Positions 39,070 through 48,834 of a DNA stretch of 64,000 nucleotides are shown in pieces. Source of the DNA: Hyunsoonleella ulvae (GTDB lineage: Bacteria; Bacteroidota; Bacteroidia; Flavobacteriales; Flavobacteriaceae). The first letter of the stretch is position 1. Every line of letters starts with the position of its first letter. The stretch spans positions 744,001-808,000 of the forward strand of contig NZ_JAEPJQ010000001.1 of NCBI RefSeq assembly GCF_016827605.1, given 5' to 3'. A program made the position numbers and the translations under genes. Below the pieces are notes generated by a model. That model made no database searches, had not been told where the DNA came from, and saw only the letters and a list, made by a program, of their open reading frames with translations.

Positions 39070-40428
39070 TTAGACTATACTATCAACCAAATCCTCAATT
39101 TTTGAAATCAACTGAATCTTAATCGATGTGTTTTTTAATGCTATTTTATTGTATCTTGATATAAATATAGTTGAAAAGCCCAATTTTTCAGCCTCCAAAA
39201 TGCGTTGTTCAACACGCTGTACGGGCCGTATTTCTCCAGAAAGTCCAACCTCAGCGGCAAAACAAAAATCATTTTGTAATGGTTGGTCTTCATTTGAAGA
39301 TAAAATAGCTGCTACTACTGCCAAATCAATTGCGGGGTCATCAACGGTTATGCCTCCAGTGATATTTAGAAATACATCTTTGGCACCCAAGCGAAAACCA
39401 GCACGTTTTTCTAGAACTGCTAATAGCATATTTAAGCGTTTTGCATTAAACCCAGTAGCACTTCGTTGTGGTGTACCATAAACTGCCGTACTTACCAAAG
39501 CCTGTACTTCAATCATTAAAGGACGCATTCCTTCCAAGGTTGCCGCAATGGCATTCCCAGAAAGCTCTTCATCTTTTTTGGAGATTAAAATTTCTGAAGG
39601 GTTTGATACCTCTCTAAGCCCCGAACCTTGCATTTCGTATATACCCAGCTCATTTGTTGAACCAAAACGATTTTTATGCGCTCTTAAAATTCTAAACACA
39701 TGATTTCTATCGCCTTCAAACTGCAATACCGTATCTACCATATGTTCTAAAATTTTAGGCCCTGCGATATTGCCATCCTTTGTTATATGACCTATTAAAA
39801 TTACTGGTGTAGCCGTTTCTTTGGCAAACTTTATAAGCTCCGTAGTACATTCTTTTATTTGGGAAATACTGCCAGAGGACGACTCTATATAATCACTATG
39901 TAATGTTTGTATGGAGTCTATGATAACAATATCGGGTTCTAACGCCTCTATTTGCTTGAATATATTTTGAGTTTTGGTTTCCGTAAGGATATAGCAATTG
40001 TTATTTTCTGGGTTAATACGTTCTGCACGCATTTTTATTTGCTTCTGGCTTTCTTCTCCAGAAACATAAAGCGTTTTGTAGGGTAACCTCAATGAAATTT
40101 GAAGCAATAAGGTACTTTTCCCTATACCTGGCTCCCCTCCTAAAAGGGTTAACGACCCTGGTACGATGCCTCCACCTAAAACTCTATTAAATTCGTTGTC
40201 CAGACTACTTAATCGTGCTTCTTCCGAAAGATCTATATCCTTTATCTGTAAAGGTTGTGATGCTCTTTTTTTAGGATTAGATTGAGTTTTCCAATCGTTT
40301 TTTTCAGGTTTTTGCAATACTTCTTCTACAATAGTATTCCATTCTTTACATGCGTTGCACTGCCCTTGCCATTTGGCATATTGTGTGCCACAATTTTGAC
40401 AAAAAAATGTAGTTTTTACTTTTGCCAT
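39070..40428 (-). CDS. radA: DNA repair protein RadA
   Basis: RecA-related branch-migration helicase acting in recombinational repair. The 452 residues show an N-terminal four-Cys zinc finger (FFCQNCGTQYAKWQGQCNAC), the Walker A GGEPGIGKSTLLLQ, Walker B DIVIIDSIQT, the RadA-specific KNRFGSTNELG motif, and a C-terminal Lon-like domain (TGGITVDDPAIDLAVVAAIL). Complete and of standard length. It is last in a minus-strand series beginning with panC; the 103-bp gap before it may hold its own promoter. Confidence 0.97.
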   Translation of the reverse strand: MAKVKTTFFCQNCGTQYAKWQGQCNACKEWNTIVEEVLQKPEKNDWKTQSNPKKRASQPLQIKDIDLSEEARLSSLDNEFNRVLGGGIVPGSLTLLGGEPGIGKSTLLLQISLRLPYKTLYVSGEESQKQIKMRAERINPENNNCYILTETKTQNIFKQIEALEPDIVIIDSIQTLHSDYIESSSGSISQIKECTTELIKFAKETATPVILIGHITKDGNIAGPKILEHMVDTVLQFEGDRNHVFRILRAHKNRFGSTNELGIYEMQGSGLREVSNPSEILISKKDEELSGNAIAATLEGMRPLMIEVQALVSTAVYGTPQRSATGFNAKRLNMLLAVLEKRAGFRLGAKDVFLNITGGITVDDPAIDLAVVAAILSSNEDQPLQNDFCFAAEVGLSGEIRPVQRVEQRILEAEKLGFSTIFISRYNKIALKNTSIKIQLISKIEDLVDSIV

Positions 40429-40531
40429 GTAGTATTAAGTTGGAAGTTAGAAGTACAAAGCATAATGCTTTCGTTTAAATGTATTTTTTCTCTCCTTTGG
40501 GTTTTGGTGCTTGGAACTTTGAATTTTATAT
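40429..40531. repeat. Degenerate word-repeat intergenic sequence
   Basis: The gap between radA and the esterase-like gene contains TTGGAAGTTAGAAGT and TTTGGGTTTTGGTGCTTGGA-type words. Similar low-complexity words recur in Bacteroidota intergenic DNA. No gene is seen. Confidence 0.4.
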
Positions 40532-41683
40532 TTAGTATCCAAAATCTTCTTTTATGGCATCTGCCAACTCTAAAACTTTATCTTTTGTAATACCTGCTAT
40601 TTCATCCAAGGTATAGGCAGATTGGTAGGTTTTCATTGCTTTTTTTGGTTCTCCTGTTTCTTCGTAAAATCTTCCTATGTAGTAATTACCCAATAATGTT
40701 TTTGGGTATTGCTTTCTGGCAAGCTTTCCTAATGGTTCGTAATATTCAAATAATTCAGTTTTTTCTATGGCTGCAGCAATGGCTCTAAAATCGTTGATAA
40801 GTATTTGCTTATCTATACCAAATAAATCCTGTATGGCTTGATATTTTTCTTCTAAATACACTACTGGAGAAATCTCCAATTCTAAAATTTCTTCTTTATA
40901 CTCTTCCTTACTAATGGGTTGAAATACCTTGAACATATTTTGAAGTGCATTGGGAATGGCGTGCGCAGGTGCTGAATAATGCGTGGCGTTTTCAAAACTA
41001 TTGAAACTATATGATAAATTCTTGTTTTCTATCGCAGATATATCAGAGTGCAAAGCTTCAGACATTTGCTTTAAAGATTTACTATCTGCACTAGAATTTG
41101 CTAAATAATAAAACAGTTTTGATTCCATTTTGGATAAACTCTCTGGAATATAATCTAGCATGTTAGGGGCTAACTCTGGGCTTACAACAATGTAGCCTTG
41201 GAATAACGGATTAGACTTTAAAAGGTAATAATTAATAAAATTTGCGGTATTACCATGACCAACTGCTACCCTAAAGTTTGCTGTCCTGTAATTAGTTTCA
41301 ATATAAGGCACTAATTCCATACCTAAAAATTCAAAAAAAGCAGCTCCCGTTTCAACTGGCAAAGAGTTTTGCTCTGAATATAAACAATCATCATAACGGG
41401 TATCCACTTGGTTTATCCCAACCACAATGGCTTCTGGCATATCTTCCCAATAAGAATAATAATCTACATTACCTGCTACCGCTTCAAATAGATAATCGCC
41501 ATCCAATACCACAAAAATAGGATAGTATTTTTCCTCATTTGTATTGTAGCCTCTAGGCAATTGGATTTTAATTTGACGTTCTCCCCCTAATTTTGAAGAT
41601 TGAAAGTTCTCATACTTTACTTGGGCATTTACACAATTAAGCACAAGCAAAAACATCAAAATGAGATTAATAGCTTTTTTCAT
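40532..41683 (-). CDS. Exported esterase-fold protein without the usual nucleophile Ser
   Basis: A 383-residue secreted protein with a signal peptide (about 1-21, ending CVNAQ) and an alpha/beta-hydrolase domain of the esterase D type (about 22-260, QIKIQLPRGYNTNEEKYYPIFVV given as QIKIQLPRGYN). A helical, TPR-like tail follows (about 320-375, LLGNYYIGRFYEETGEPKKA). At the nucleophile elbow, where the family has GHSxGG, this protein has GHGNTAN (Gly codon at 41252-41254), so the catalytic Ser is absent. It may be a non-enzymatic binding protein, or use another residue. It sits in the panC-radA series, 69 bp after the membrane protein gene. Confidence 0.82.
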   Translation of the reverse strand: MKKAINLILMFLLVLNCVNAQVKYENFQSSKLGGERQIKIQLPRGYNTNEEKYYPIFVVLDGDYLFEAVAGNVDYYSYWEDMPEAIVVGINQVDTRYDDCLYSEQNSLPVETGAAFFEFLGMELVPYIETNYRTANFRVAVGHGNTANFINYYLLKSNPLFQGYIVVSPELAPNMLDYIPESLSKMESKLFYYLANSSADSKSLKQMSEALHSDISAIENKNLSYSFNSFENATHYSAPAHAIPNALQNMFKVFQPISKEEYKEEILELEISPVVYLEEKYQAIQDLFGIDKQILINDFRAIAAAIEKTELFEYYEPLGKLARKQYPKTLLGNYYIGRFYEETGEPKKAMKTYQSAYTLDEIAGITKDKVLELADAIKEDFGY

Positions 41684-41752
41684 TTCTAAAATGATTTGAG
41701 ATTTTTTTATACCGCCAAGGTAGTAAATAAAGCTAGAGATTAAAAGCCTGTC

Positions 41753-42721
41753 CTAATTATGTCCTGATGTTTTCTTTCTATTGAAAACGGGTAAATAAAT
41801 TAAAGACAGTCCTCCAAAAATTATAATGAGTAAAGTTTGTGAACCCCACATTATCCAGCCAAAAGCTCTACTTGGTTCTTCTGGAAGATTAAACAAAGAA
41901 AACGCTAGCACTATGGCTTCAGGGTAAGAACCTATACCTCCATTGGTTGCTGCAATACTAAAACTAGCGGCTATAAAACCAATTAAAATAGCTGCAAAAG
42001 GCACGTTACTGGTTTGCTCTAAAGCAAATGAAGTTACATAAAACATTAATACGTACATAGCCCAAATAAATAGGGTATGAAAAATAAATGCCCATTTCTT
42101 CTTCATTTTAAATATACTCAAAGCACCTTCCACCAAACCATTCACAAAACTCTTTATTTTTAGGGCTATTTTTGATGTGCTTTTTTTTATGTATCTGAAA
42201 AAGAAAACGAGAAGCACCGATAATCCAGCCACAGCTAGTATGATTTTTGAAGGGTCGAACTTTTCAACTAAAAAACCATAAATAAAATCGAATTGCAGAA
42301 ATAATGTTATAGCAATAATCCCTAACATTACTATCATATCTGCAATACGTTCTGCAACTATAGTTCCAAAACCTTTTTCAAACGGTACGTCTTCATAATT
42401 TGTTAAAATTGTAGCTCGTGCCACCTCTCCAGCTCTTGGAATTGTATAGTTAATTAAATAGGTTGCGAAAACAGCCATAATACTATTTCCCAGTTTAACA
42501 TTATAACCCATTGGCTCTAATTGGAATCGCCAACGATAGGCTCTTGATAAATGACTAAGCAAACCAAAAAATACACCAAGAATAATATATGTATAATTTG
42601 CTTGCTGAAAATAATCAATAAGCTTTTTAATTGAAATTTGCGATAAAGAATACCAAACTAAAAACACTCCCAATAATAAAGGGAGTGCAATGGTTAATAT
42701 TCTTTTTATTTTAAGATTCAA
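41753..42721 (-). CDS. Flippase-like membrane protein (LPG synthase transmembrane domain family)
   Basis: A 322-residue protein with about eight hydrophobic helices and the conserved GEVARATILTNYEDVPFEKG region given here as GEVARATIL and VPFEKGFGTIVAERIADM. These mark the UPF0104/lysylphosphatidylglycerol synthase TM (flippase-like) family. The soluble synthetase domain of MprF is missing, so lipid aminoacylation is not implied. Moving lipid-linked material across the inner membrane is the best guess. It begins 4 bp after panD. Confidence 0.88.
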   Translation of the reverse strand: MNLKIKRILTIALPLLLGVFLVWYSLSQISIKKLIDYFQQANYTYIILGVFFGLLSHLSRAYRWRFQLEPMGYNVKLGNSIMAVFATYLINYTIPRAGEVARATILTNYEDVPFEKGFGTIVAERIADMIVMLGIIAITLFLQFDFIYGFLVEKFDPSKIILAVAGLSVLLVFFFRYIKKSTSKIALKIKSFVNGLVEGALSIFKMKKKWAFIFHTLFIWAMYVLMFYVTSFALEQTSNVPFAAILIGFIAASFSIAATNGGIGSYPEAIVLAFSLFNLPEEPSRAFGWIMWGSQTLLIIIFGGLSLIYLPVFNRKKTSGHN

Positions 42722-42725
42722 ACTT

Positions 42726-43076
42726 CTATTTTAACAAGTTTGTGGCTTCATCTGGAAACACAAGCGATGGCTTAAACACTTTCGCATCCTCTATGTCCAT
42801 AAATGCATAGGTTATCAATATTAAAGTATCACCTACTGAAACCCTTCTAGCAGCCGCACCATTTAAAGTAATCTCTCCACTTTTACGTGGTCCTGGAATA
42901 CAATAGGTTTCCAAACGTTCTCCATTATCATTATTTACAATTTGAACTTTTTCGCCTTGTATAATGTTCGCAGCATCCATTAAGTCTTCATCAATAGTGA
43001 TACTACCTATATAATTGAGTTCTGCACCTGTGCATTTAACTCTATGAATTTTAGATTTTACTACTTGAATTTGCAT
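42726..43076 (-). CDS. panD: Aspartate 1-decarboxylase
   Basis: Makes beta-alanine for pantothenate. The 116-residue proenzyme cleaves itself between Gly24 and Ser25 (NYIGSITID) to create the pyruvoyl cofactor. Lys9 and the later [14 protein letters not shown] segment are also as in the family. It sits 13 bp after panC, so the enzyme making beta-alanine is made together with the enzyme that uses it. Confidence 0.97.
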   Translation of the reverse strand: MQIQVVKSKIHRVKCTGAELNYIGSITIDEDLMDAANIIQGEKVQIVNNDNGERLETYCIPGPRKSGEITLNGAAARRVSVGDTLILITYAFMDIEDAKVFKPSLVFPDEATNLLK

Positions 43077-43089
43077 GAGGCAAAGTTAA

Positions 43090-43941
43090 TTAATTTAAAG
43101 CGATATTATCAATAAGTCTAATCTCGCCAGCATAAACAGCTATAAACGCCCTATACGTTTTTTTATTTGATTTTCGTTTTACTGGTTTTAGGGTTGAAGC
43201 GTCTGCTATTAAAAAATATTCTAACTCTAATAAATCGTGAGTTGCAAACTGGTTATCAACCCATTCCGATACTTTTCCTGCACTTTTTGTGCCAAATTTT
43301 GTTTTGGCAATTTTTAAGGTTTTATAGATAAATGGTGCCGCTTCTAAATACTCTGGTTTTAACCTAGTATTTCTAGAACTCATTGCAAGCCCGTTAGTCT
43401 CACGATGAATTTTACAACCCACAATTACTACGGGTAATTGGTGTTTTTCTACAAGTTTTTTTATAATTTGAAGTTGCTGAAAATCCTTCTCGCCAAAATA
43501 GGCTTTGTTGGGCTTTATAATTTCGAAAAAGCGCTTTACAATAGTACCCACACCGTCAAAATGTCCATGACGAAATTTACCTTCCATCTCAAATTCCAAA
43601 CCATCAAAATCAAAAGACTGTGACACTGTATTTCCTTCATAAATATCATCTACTGTAGGTGCATAAACAATAATAGTATGATTACTCACCGTTTTGAGCA
43701 ACTCAACATCTTTTTCTAAAGTTCTGGGGTACTTATCTAGGTCGGTTTTATTATCAAACTGCGTTGGGTTTACAAAAATGCTTACTACTACCGTATCATT
43801 TTCTTTTAACGCTCTAATTACCAACTGTAAATGTCCTTCATGTAATGCCCCCATCGTGGGTACCATTCCAACGGATAAACCTTTTGATTTTAATGCCTCA
43901 ACCGCATTACTAATTGTATTTTTTTCAGTGTAAACCTTCAA
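43090..43941 (-). CDS. panC: Pantoate-beta-alanine ligase
   Basis: Joins pantoate and beta-alanine, using ATP, to give pantothenate. The 283 residues carry the nucleotidyltransferase HxGH-type motif in MVPTMGALHEGHLQLV, the EGKFRHGHFDGVGTIV pantoate-binding region, AYFGEKDFQQLQII and the KMSKS-like GLAMSSRNTRL. First gene of the panC-panD-flippase-like-esterase-radA series. panB is not in the window. It is transcribed divergently from the glycogen synthase homologue. Confidence 0.97.
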   Translation of the reverse strand: MKVYTEKNTISNAVEALKSKGLSVGMVPTMGALHEGHLQLVIRALKENDTVVVSIFVNPTQFDNKTDLDKYPRTLEKDVELLKTVSNHTIIVYAPTVDDIYEGNTVSQSFDFDGLEFEMEGKFRHGHFDGVGTIVKRFFEIIKPNKAYFGEKDFQQLQIIKKLVEKHQLPVVIVGCKIHRETNGLAMSSRNTRLKPEYLEAAPFIYKTLKIAKTKFGTKSAGKVSEWVDNQFATHDLLELEYFLIADASTLKPVKRKSNKKTYRAFIAVYAGEIRLIDNIALN

Positions 43942-44003
43942 CTTTTCATAAAAATTAACGCGTGCAAACTTAAGATTTTACGGGGACTTTGCATAAATTT
44001 TTG

Positions 44004-44011
44004 TACTTTTG
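44004..44011 (+). promoter_or_regulatory. -7 promoter box for the glycogen synthase homologue
   Basis: TACTTTTG matches TAnnTTTG exactly and lies 38 bp before the ATG at 44050, in the 108-bp divergent region shared with panC. A matching -33 element is not obvious. Confidence 0.5.
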
Positions 44012-44049
44012 CGTGTTTTTATTTTTGAATCTTCAAAAGCAAACCATAT

Positions 44050-44859
44050 ATGAAAGATAAGAGGATATTGTATGTATCATCTGAAGTAGTGCCTTATTTA
44101 CCTGAAACTGAAATTTCTTCAATGTCGTTCGAGGCGCCTAGAATGGTTAATCAACAAGGTGGTCAAATTAGAATTTTTATGCCAAGATATGGCAATATTA
44201 ACGAAAGAAGACACCAATTACATGAAGTGATAAGATTATCCGGTATCAACTTGGTAATTAATGATTTGGATATGCCACTCATCATTAAAGTAGCTTCTAT
44301 ACCTAAAGAACGTATTCAAGTCTATTTTATAGATAACGACGAATATTTTAAAAGAAAAGCAACGTTAACCGATGAAAACGGCGCATTGTTTTCTGATAAT
44401 GACGAACGTGCCATTTTCTTTGCCAAGGGTGTTATAGAAACAGTAAAAAAGTTGAACTGGTCTCCAGATGTAATACACGTCCACGGTTGGCTAGCTTCAT
44501 TACTTCCACTTTACTTAAGAGAATATTATAAAGACGAGCCTCTATTTAATGAGAGTAAAATAGTAACTTCAGTATACAATCAAAGTTTTAACAATACGTT
44601 AAATAAAGATATGGTCAATAAGATTAAATTTGACAACATAAACGAAGAAGCTATAAAATCTTTAGAGGAGCCTTCATATAACAACTTAATGCAAGTTGCA
44701 GTGGATTACTCTGATGCTTTAATTATGGGTTCTGAAGTTTTACCAGAACATTTAGAAAAGTATATTAAAGATTCTAACAAGCCTGTGTTAGAATATAAAA
44801 GTAAAGATGAATTTGGAGAAGCATACACTGAGTTTTTTAACACTGAAGTTTTAGGTTAA
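44050..44859 (+). CDS. Glycogen/starch synthase homologue, N-terminal domain only
   Basis: A 269-residue protein with the GT5 N-terminal fold: YVSSEVVPYLPETEISSMSF, a degenerate form of the ADP-glucose-binding KxGG loop region, GGQIRIFMPRYGNINERRH and DVIHVHGWLASLLPLYLRE. The whole C-terminal GT-B half found in GlgA (about 480 residues) is missing, so it is unlikely to elongate glycogen by itself. The same short form is common across Flavobacteriaceae next to DUF4270 and panC, so it is a conserved protein and not a fresh truncation. Role unknown. Confidence 0.85.
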   Translation: MKDKRILYVSSEVVPYLPETEISSMSFEAPRMVNQQGGQIRIFMPRYGNINERRHQLHEVIRLSGINLVINDLDMPLIIKVASIPKERIQVYFIDNDEYFKRKATLTDENGALFSDNDERAIFFAKGVIETVKKLNWSPDVIHVHGWLASLLPLYLREYYKDEPLFNESKIVTSVYNQSFNNTLNKDMVNKIKFDNINEEAIKSLEEPSYNNLMQVAVDYSDALIMGSEVLPEHLEKYIKDSNKPVLEYKSKDEFGEAYTEFFNTEVLG

Positions 44860-44885
44860 TACTCCAAATTATCCTTTAGATATTT

Positions 44886-46631
44886 ATGAATAAGATATTG
44901 AAAGCCCCTCGCTATGCTGTTGCCTTATTGGGTATTTTTTTAATAGCATTAAGTTGTGATACAGAGTACAGTTCTATAGAAAGTAGTGTTCTAGGAGAAA
45001 ATAATTTTAACTTCAATGCTAGTGCTTACGAAATTCCTATTAAAACATACAACAAGAACTTATCAGCACAACAGATAAATGGGTTAACGGCCAACTTGCT
45101 TGGTTTTTTCAACGATCCAATTTATGGGCAAACCACTGCTAGCATAGTTACACAAGTTGTTCCATCTAGTTTTGCTACAAATAGCGCTACTATGTTTGGA
45201 GTAAATCCTGTAATAGAATCCGTAACGCTTACCATCCCTTATTTTAGTACGCAAACAAGTATAGATACAGATGGGAAACCTGAATATAAAATAGACTCAT
45301 TATTTGTTGAAGACAACAATCCAGAAAATATCAAAGAAATAAGTTTAAAGGTATATGAGAATACATATTTTTTGAGAACTTTCAATCCAAACGATTTAGA
45401 AAACAACTCTCAAAACTATTTTTCTAAAGCTGATGGAACAATAAACAATATTGATAATTTTTCTGAAATTGAAAGCGGCACAATTAATTTTGACGAACAT
45501 AAAGGCTTGATGTTTTGTGACAGCCTATACACCATATCTCCTGATGCAAGAGAGATAGAGACAGAGATTGAGAACACTCCGTCGACGTTTTTACCTCCAG
45601 CTCTTGTTCTTGAATTAGCAACAACCCAAACGAGTAAAAACCGTTGGCAATCCTTAATATTGGATCAAGCTGGTTTACCTACTCTTAGCAACTCTAACAA
45701 TTTTCTTAATCATTTTAGAGGGTTGTACATAAAAGCCCAAGCAGTAAATAATCAAGGTAGTATGGTATTGCTAAATTTAGCAGACAGCGGAGCAACCCTT
45801 ACAATAAATTACTCCAGCGATGATGGCACCGATGCAGATACTGATAGAGACACGGGAAGTTATACACTTAACTTTACTGGTAACAGATTAAATACATTTA
45901 TAAATAACTACAACTCTATTTTACCTACAACACCCAATACTACCGAGGGCGATGAAAAATTATATTTAAAAGGCACTGAAGGTGCTATGGCTGTTATTGA
46001 ACTATTTAGTGGCATTGGAGATTGTGGAGAGGATGCTCTGGAATGTTTTAAAACGTTTTTTAGGGAAACTGATGAAAATGGTAATGTATTGGACCCAATT
46101 AACGAACAATACAGACTTAAGCGCTTAATAAATGAAGCGCATCTAGTTGTTTATGAAGATAATGCTTTTATAACACCTGAAGACCCAAAAGACCTCAATG
46201 GTGAAGATTATCACAGGTATGACAGGCTATATCTTTACGATTTAGAAAACAACGCTCCCATTTTAGATTACAATACAGATATTACTACAGATGCTAGCAA
46301 TCCTCTAATATCAAGAACATTTAGCTTAGGTAGAAGGATAACTGATGAAAATGGCGTGTCTAAATACAAACTTAAAGTCACAGATCTACTAAACAACATT
46401 TTAGTTAGAGATGCCGATGTTAACAAATTAGGGTTAGTGCTTACCAACAATGTTAATATTAATTTAAACACCTCGTTATTAAACAGTGTAGATAACGTTA
46501 CAGGCACACCTGCAACCGCTATTATTACACCCAGAGGTACTGTATTACACGGCAGCAACACAACGGCTACAACTAGTGATGGAACAAGTAAAAAATTCCG
46601 ATTGGAAGTGTTTTTTACTGAATTAAAATAG
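44886..46631 (+). CDS. DUF4270 outer-surface lipoprotein
   Basis: A 581-residue lipoprotein. The signal peptide ends LIALSC, with the acylated Cys at residue 24. DUF4270 features are the early TYNKNLSAQQINGLTANLLG and FFNDPIYGQTTASIVTQ and a beta-rich body ending LHGSNTTATTSDGTSKKFRL. Function is not established. It begins 26 bp after the glycogen synthase homologue and is followed by glmS after 161 bp, an arrangement I recall as conserved in Bacteroidota. A link to envelope sugar metabolism is only inference. Confidence 0.88.
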   Translation: MNKILKAPRYAVALLGIFLIALSCDTEYSSIESSVLGENNFNFNASAYEIPIKTYNKNLSAQQINGLTANLLGFFNDPIYGQTTASIVTQVVPSSFATNSATMFGVNPVIESVTLTIPYFSTQTSIDTDGKPEYKIDSLFVEDNNPENIKEISLKVYENTYFLRTFNPNDLENNSQNYFSKADGTINNIDNFSEIESGTINFDEHKGLMFCDSLYTISPDAREIETEIENTPSTFLPPALVLELATTQTSKNRWQSLILDQAGLPTLSNSNNFLNHFRGLYIKAQAVNNQGSMVLLNLADSGATLTINYSSDDGTDADTDRDTGSYTLNFTGNRLNTFINNYNSILPTTPNTTEGDEKLYLKGTEGAMAVIELFSGIGDCGEDALECFKTFFRETDENGNVLDPINEQYRLKRLINEAHLVVYEDNAFITPEDPKDLNGEDYHRYDRLYLYDLENNAPILDYNTDITTDASNPLISRTFSLGRRITDENGVSKYKLKVTDLLNNILVRDADVNKLGLVLTNNVNINLNTSLLNSVDNVTGTPATAIITPRGTVLHGSNTTATTSDGTSKKFRLEVFFTELK

Positions 46632-46792
46632 ATTAGGATATTTGTTGCATGTTCTCTATTGAGAATTAATTCAAAAAGTGAAGTGGCTTTTATCGTATAA
46701 AACAATACGTTCACATAAATATTTATGAGTTATAAATATTTATTTTTCATATTTGCCATTAATTATATAACCCCAAAATCAAATTAAAAACT

Positions 46793-48640
46793 ATGTGTGG
46801 AATTGTTGGATATATAGGTCATAGGGATGCTTACCCAATTGTTATAGAAGGTCTTAAACGTTTGGAATATCGCGGATACGATAGTGCAGGTATCGCTTTA
46901 TATGATGGTACAGATTTAAAGGTATCAAAAACTAAAGGAAAAGTTTCTGATTTAGAAGCATCTGTTGCAACTAATATTACTAAATCAGGTAATCTAGGAA
47001 TTGGGCATACCCGATGGGCTACCCATGGCGTACCTAATGATGTGAATTCCCATCCACATGTTTCAAATTCGGGAGATCTAGTGATTATCCATAACGGAAT
47101 CATTGAAAATTACGAGTCATTAAAACAGGAGCTTATAAAAAGAGGTTATACCTTTAAATCTGATACTGATACAGAAGTCCTTATTAACCTTATAGAAGAA
47201 GTTAAAACCAAAGAGGGCGTCAAATTAGGTAAAGCAGTACAGATTGCCTTAAACCAAGTTGTTGGCGCATACGCCATAGCGGTATTCGATAAAAACAAAC
47301 CAGAAGAAGTAGTTGTAGCGCGTCTAGGAAGCCCGCTTGCAGTAGGGATAGGTGAAGATGAATTTTTTATCGCTAGTGATGCTTCCCCTTTCATAGAATA
47401 TACTAAAAATGCTATTTATCTGGAAGATGAAGAAATGGCTATCATTAGATTTCATAAAGGCATAAAAGTTAGAAAAATAAAAGACGACTCTTTAGTAGAC
47501 CCATATATACAAGAACTTCAATTGAACTTAGAGCAGATTGAAAAAGGAGGCTACGAACACTTTATGCTTAAAGAAATTCACGAGCAGCCAAAAGCAATCA
47601 ATGACACCTATAGAGGTCGTTTACTAAGAGATGAAGCTATCATAAAAATGGCTGGTATTGAAGATAATATGAAAAAGTTCTTAAATGCTAATCGTATTAT
47701 TATTGTAGCTTGTGGTACCTCATGGCATGCTGGTTTGGTTGCAGAGTATATCTTTGAAGATTTAGCACGTATTCCTGTTGAAGTTGAATATGCATCAGAA
47801 TTTAGATATAGAAACCCGGTTATAACTGAAAACGATGTACTTATAGCTATTTCACAATCAGGAGAAACAGCTGATACTTTAGCAGCTATTAAAATGGCTA
47901 AAGCCAAAGGTGCATTTGTTTTTGGTGTATGTAATGTAGTTGGTTCTTCTATTGCAAGAGAAACAGATGCAGGGGCCTATACACATGCTGGACCTGAAAT
48001 TGGAGTTGCGTCAACCAAAGCATTTACTACTCAAATTACAGTTTTAACCTTAATTGCTTTACGTTTGGCTAGAGCCAAAGGCACTGTTTCAAGTTCAGAC
48101 TTCCGTCGCTACTTATTAGAAATGGAAATGATTCCTGAGAAAGTAGAGAAAGCTTTAGAATCAGATGCTCATATAAAAGAGGTATCCAAAATATACAAAG
48201 ATGCTTCTAACTTTTTATATTTAGGTAGAGGCTATAATTTCCCTGTAGCTCTAGAGGGTGCTTTAAAACTAAAGGAGATATCCTATATTCATGCTGAAGG
48301 CTATCCAGCTGCAGAGATGAAGCACGGCCCTATAGCATTGATTGATGAAAATATGCCAATCGTTGTTATTGCTACAAAAGCTGAACACTATGATAAAGTA
48401 GTGAGCAATATTCAAGAAATAAAATCTAGAAAAGGTAAAATTATTGGAGTTATTACAGAAGGAGATACTATAGTTAGAGAACTAGCTGATCATGTTATCG
48501 AAGTTCCCGAAACCATAGAAGCTTTATCTCCATTATTAACAACTATACCTCTTCAATTATTATCTTACCATATAGCAGTAATGTTAGATAAAAATGTAGA
48601 CCAACCCAGAAATCTTGCAAAATCTGTTACTGTGGAATAA
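46793..48640 (+). CDS. glmS: Glutamine-fructose-6-phosphate aminotransferase
   Basis: Makes glucosamine 6-phosphate from fructose 6-phosphate and glutamine, the entry to peptidoglycan and LPS amino sugars. The 615 residues start with the N-terminal nucleophile Cys2 (MCGIVGYIGHRDA). The glutaminase domain (GHTRWATHGVPND, HNGIIENYE) is followed by two SIS sugar-isomerase domains (CGTSWHAGLVAEY, SQSGETADTLAAI, GRGYNFPVALEGALKLKE). The protein ends in the conserved NLAKSVTVE. No glmS ribozyme is apparent upstream. A strong terminator follows. Confidence 0.98.
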   Translation: MCGIVGYIGHRDAYPIVIEGLKRLEYRGYDSAGIALYDGTDLKVSKTKGKVSDLEASVATNITKSGNLGIGHTRWATHGVPNDVNSHPHVSNSGDLVIIHNGIIENYESLKQELIKRGYTFKSDTDTEVLINLIEEVKTKEGVKLGKAVQIALNQVVGAYAIAVFDKNKPEEVVVARLGSPLAVGIGEDEFFIASDASPFIEYTKNAIYLEDEEMAIIRFHKGIKVRKIKDDSLVDPYIQELQLNLEQIEKGGYEHFMLKEIHEQPKAINDTYRGRLLRDEAIIKMAGIEDNMKKFLNANRIIIVACGTSWHAGLVAEYIFEDLARIPVEVEYASEFRYRNPVITENDVLIAISQSGETADTLAAIKMAKAKGAFVFGVCNVVGSSIARETDAGAYTHAGPEIGVASTKAFTTQITVLTLIALRLARAKGTVSSSDFRRYLLEMEMIPEKVEKALESDAHIKEVSKIYKDASNFLYLGRGYNFPVALEGALKLKEISYIHAEGYPAAEMKHGPIALIDENMPIVVIATKAEHYDKVVSNIQEIKSRKGKIIGVITEGDTIVRELADHVIEVPETIEALSPLLTTIPLQLLSYHIAVMLDKNVDQPRNLAKSVTVE

Positions 48641-48645
48641 TTTTT

Positions 48646-48686
48646 AAATAGGGATTTTAAAACTAGAATCCCTATTTATTTTTTTA
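48646..48686 (+). terminator. Rho-independent terminator after glmS
   Basis: An 11-bp stem AAATAGGGATT/AATCCCTATTT followed by a T-rich run begins 6 bp past the stop. Confidence 0.85.
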
Positions 48687-48834
48687 TATTATTCATTTTT
48701 ACTCCTGTTTTTTGTTAAAAATATAAATTTTACTGCTTTTTTTTAACAAAATATACTATGCGTGCATAATTTTTTTATATTTTTAGTGCCAACCAAATAA
48801 TAAACTCCTTTATTAAGTAAACTAATTAATATAA

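Noticed and set aside
46632-46792. Possible glmS ribozyme or riboswitch upstream of glmS
   Set aside because: The 161-bp gap is A+T-rich without the expected core helices. glmS ribozymes are also chiefly known from Gram-positive bacteria.
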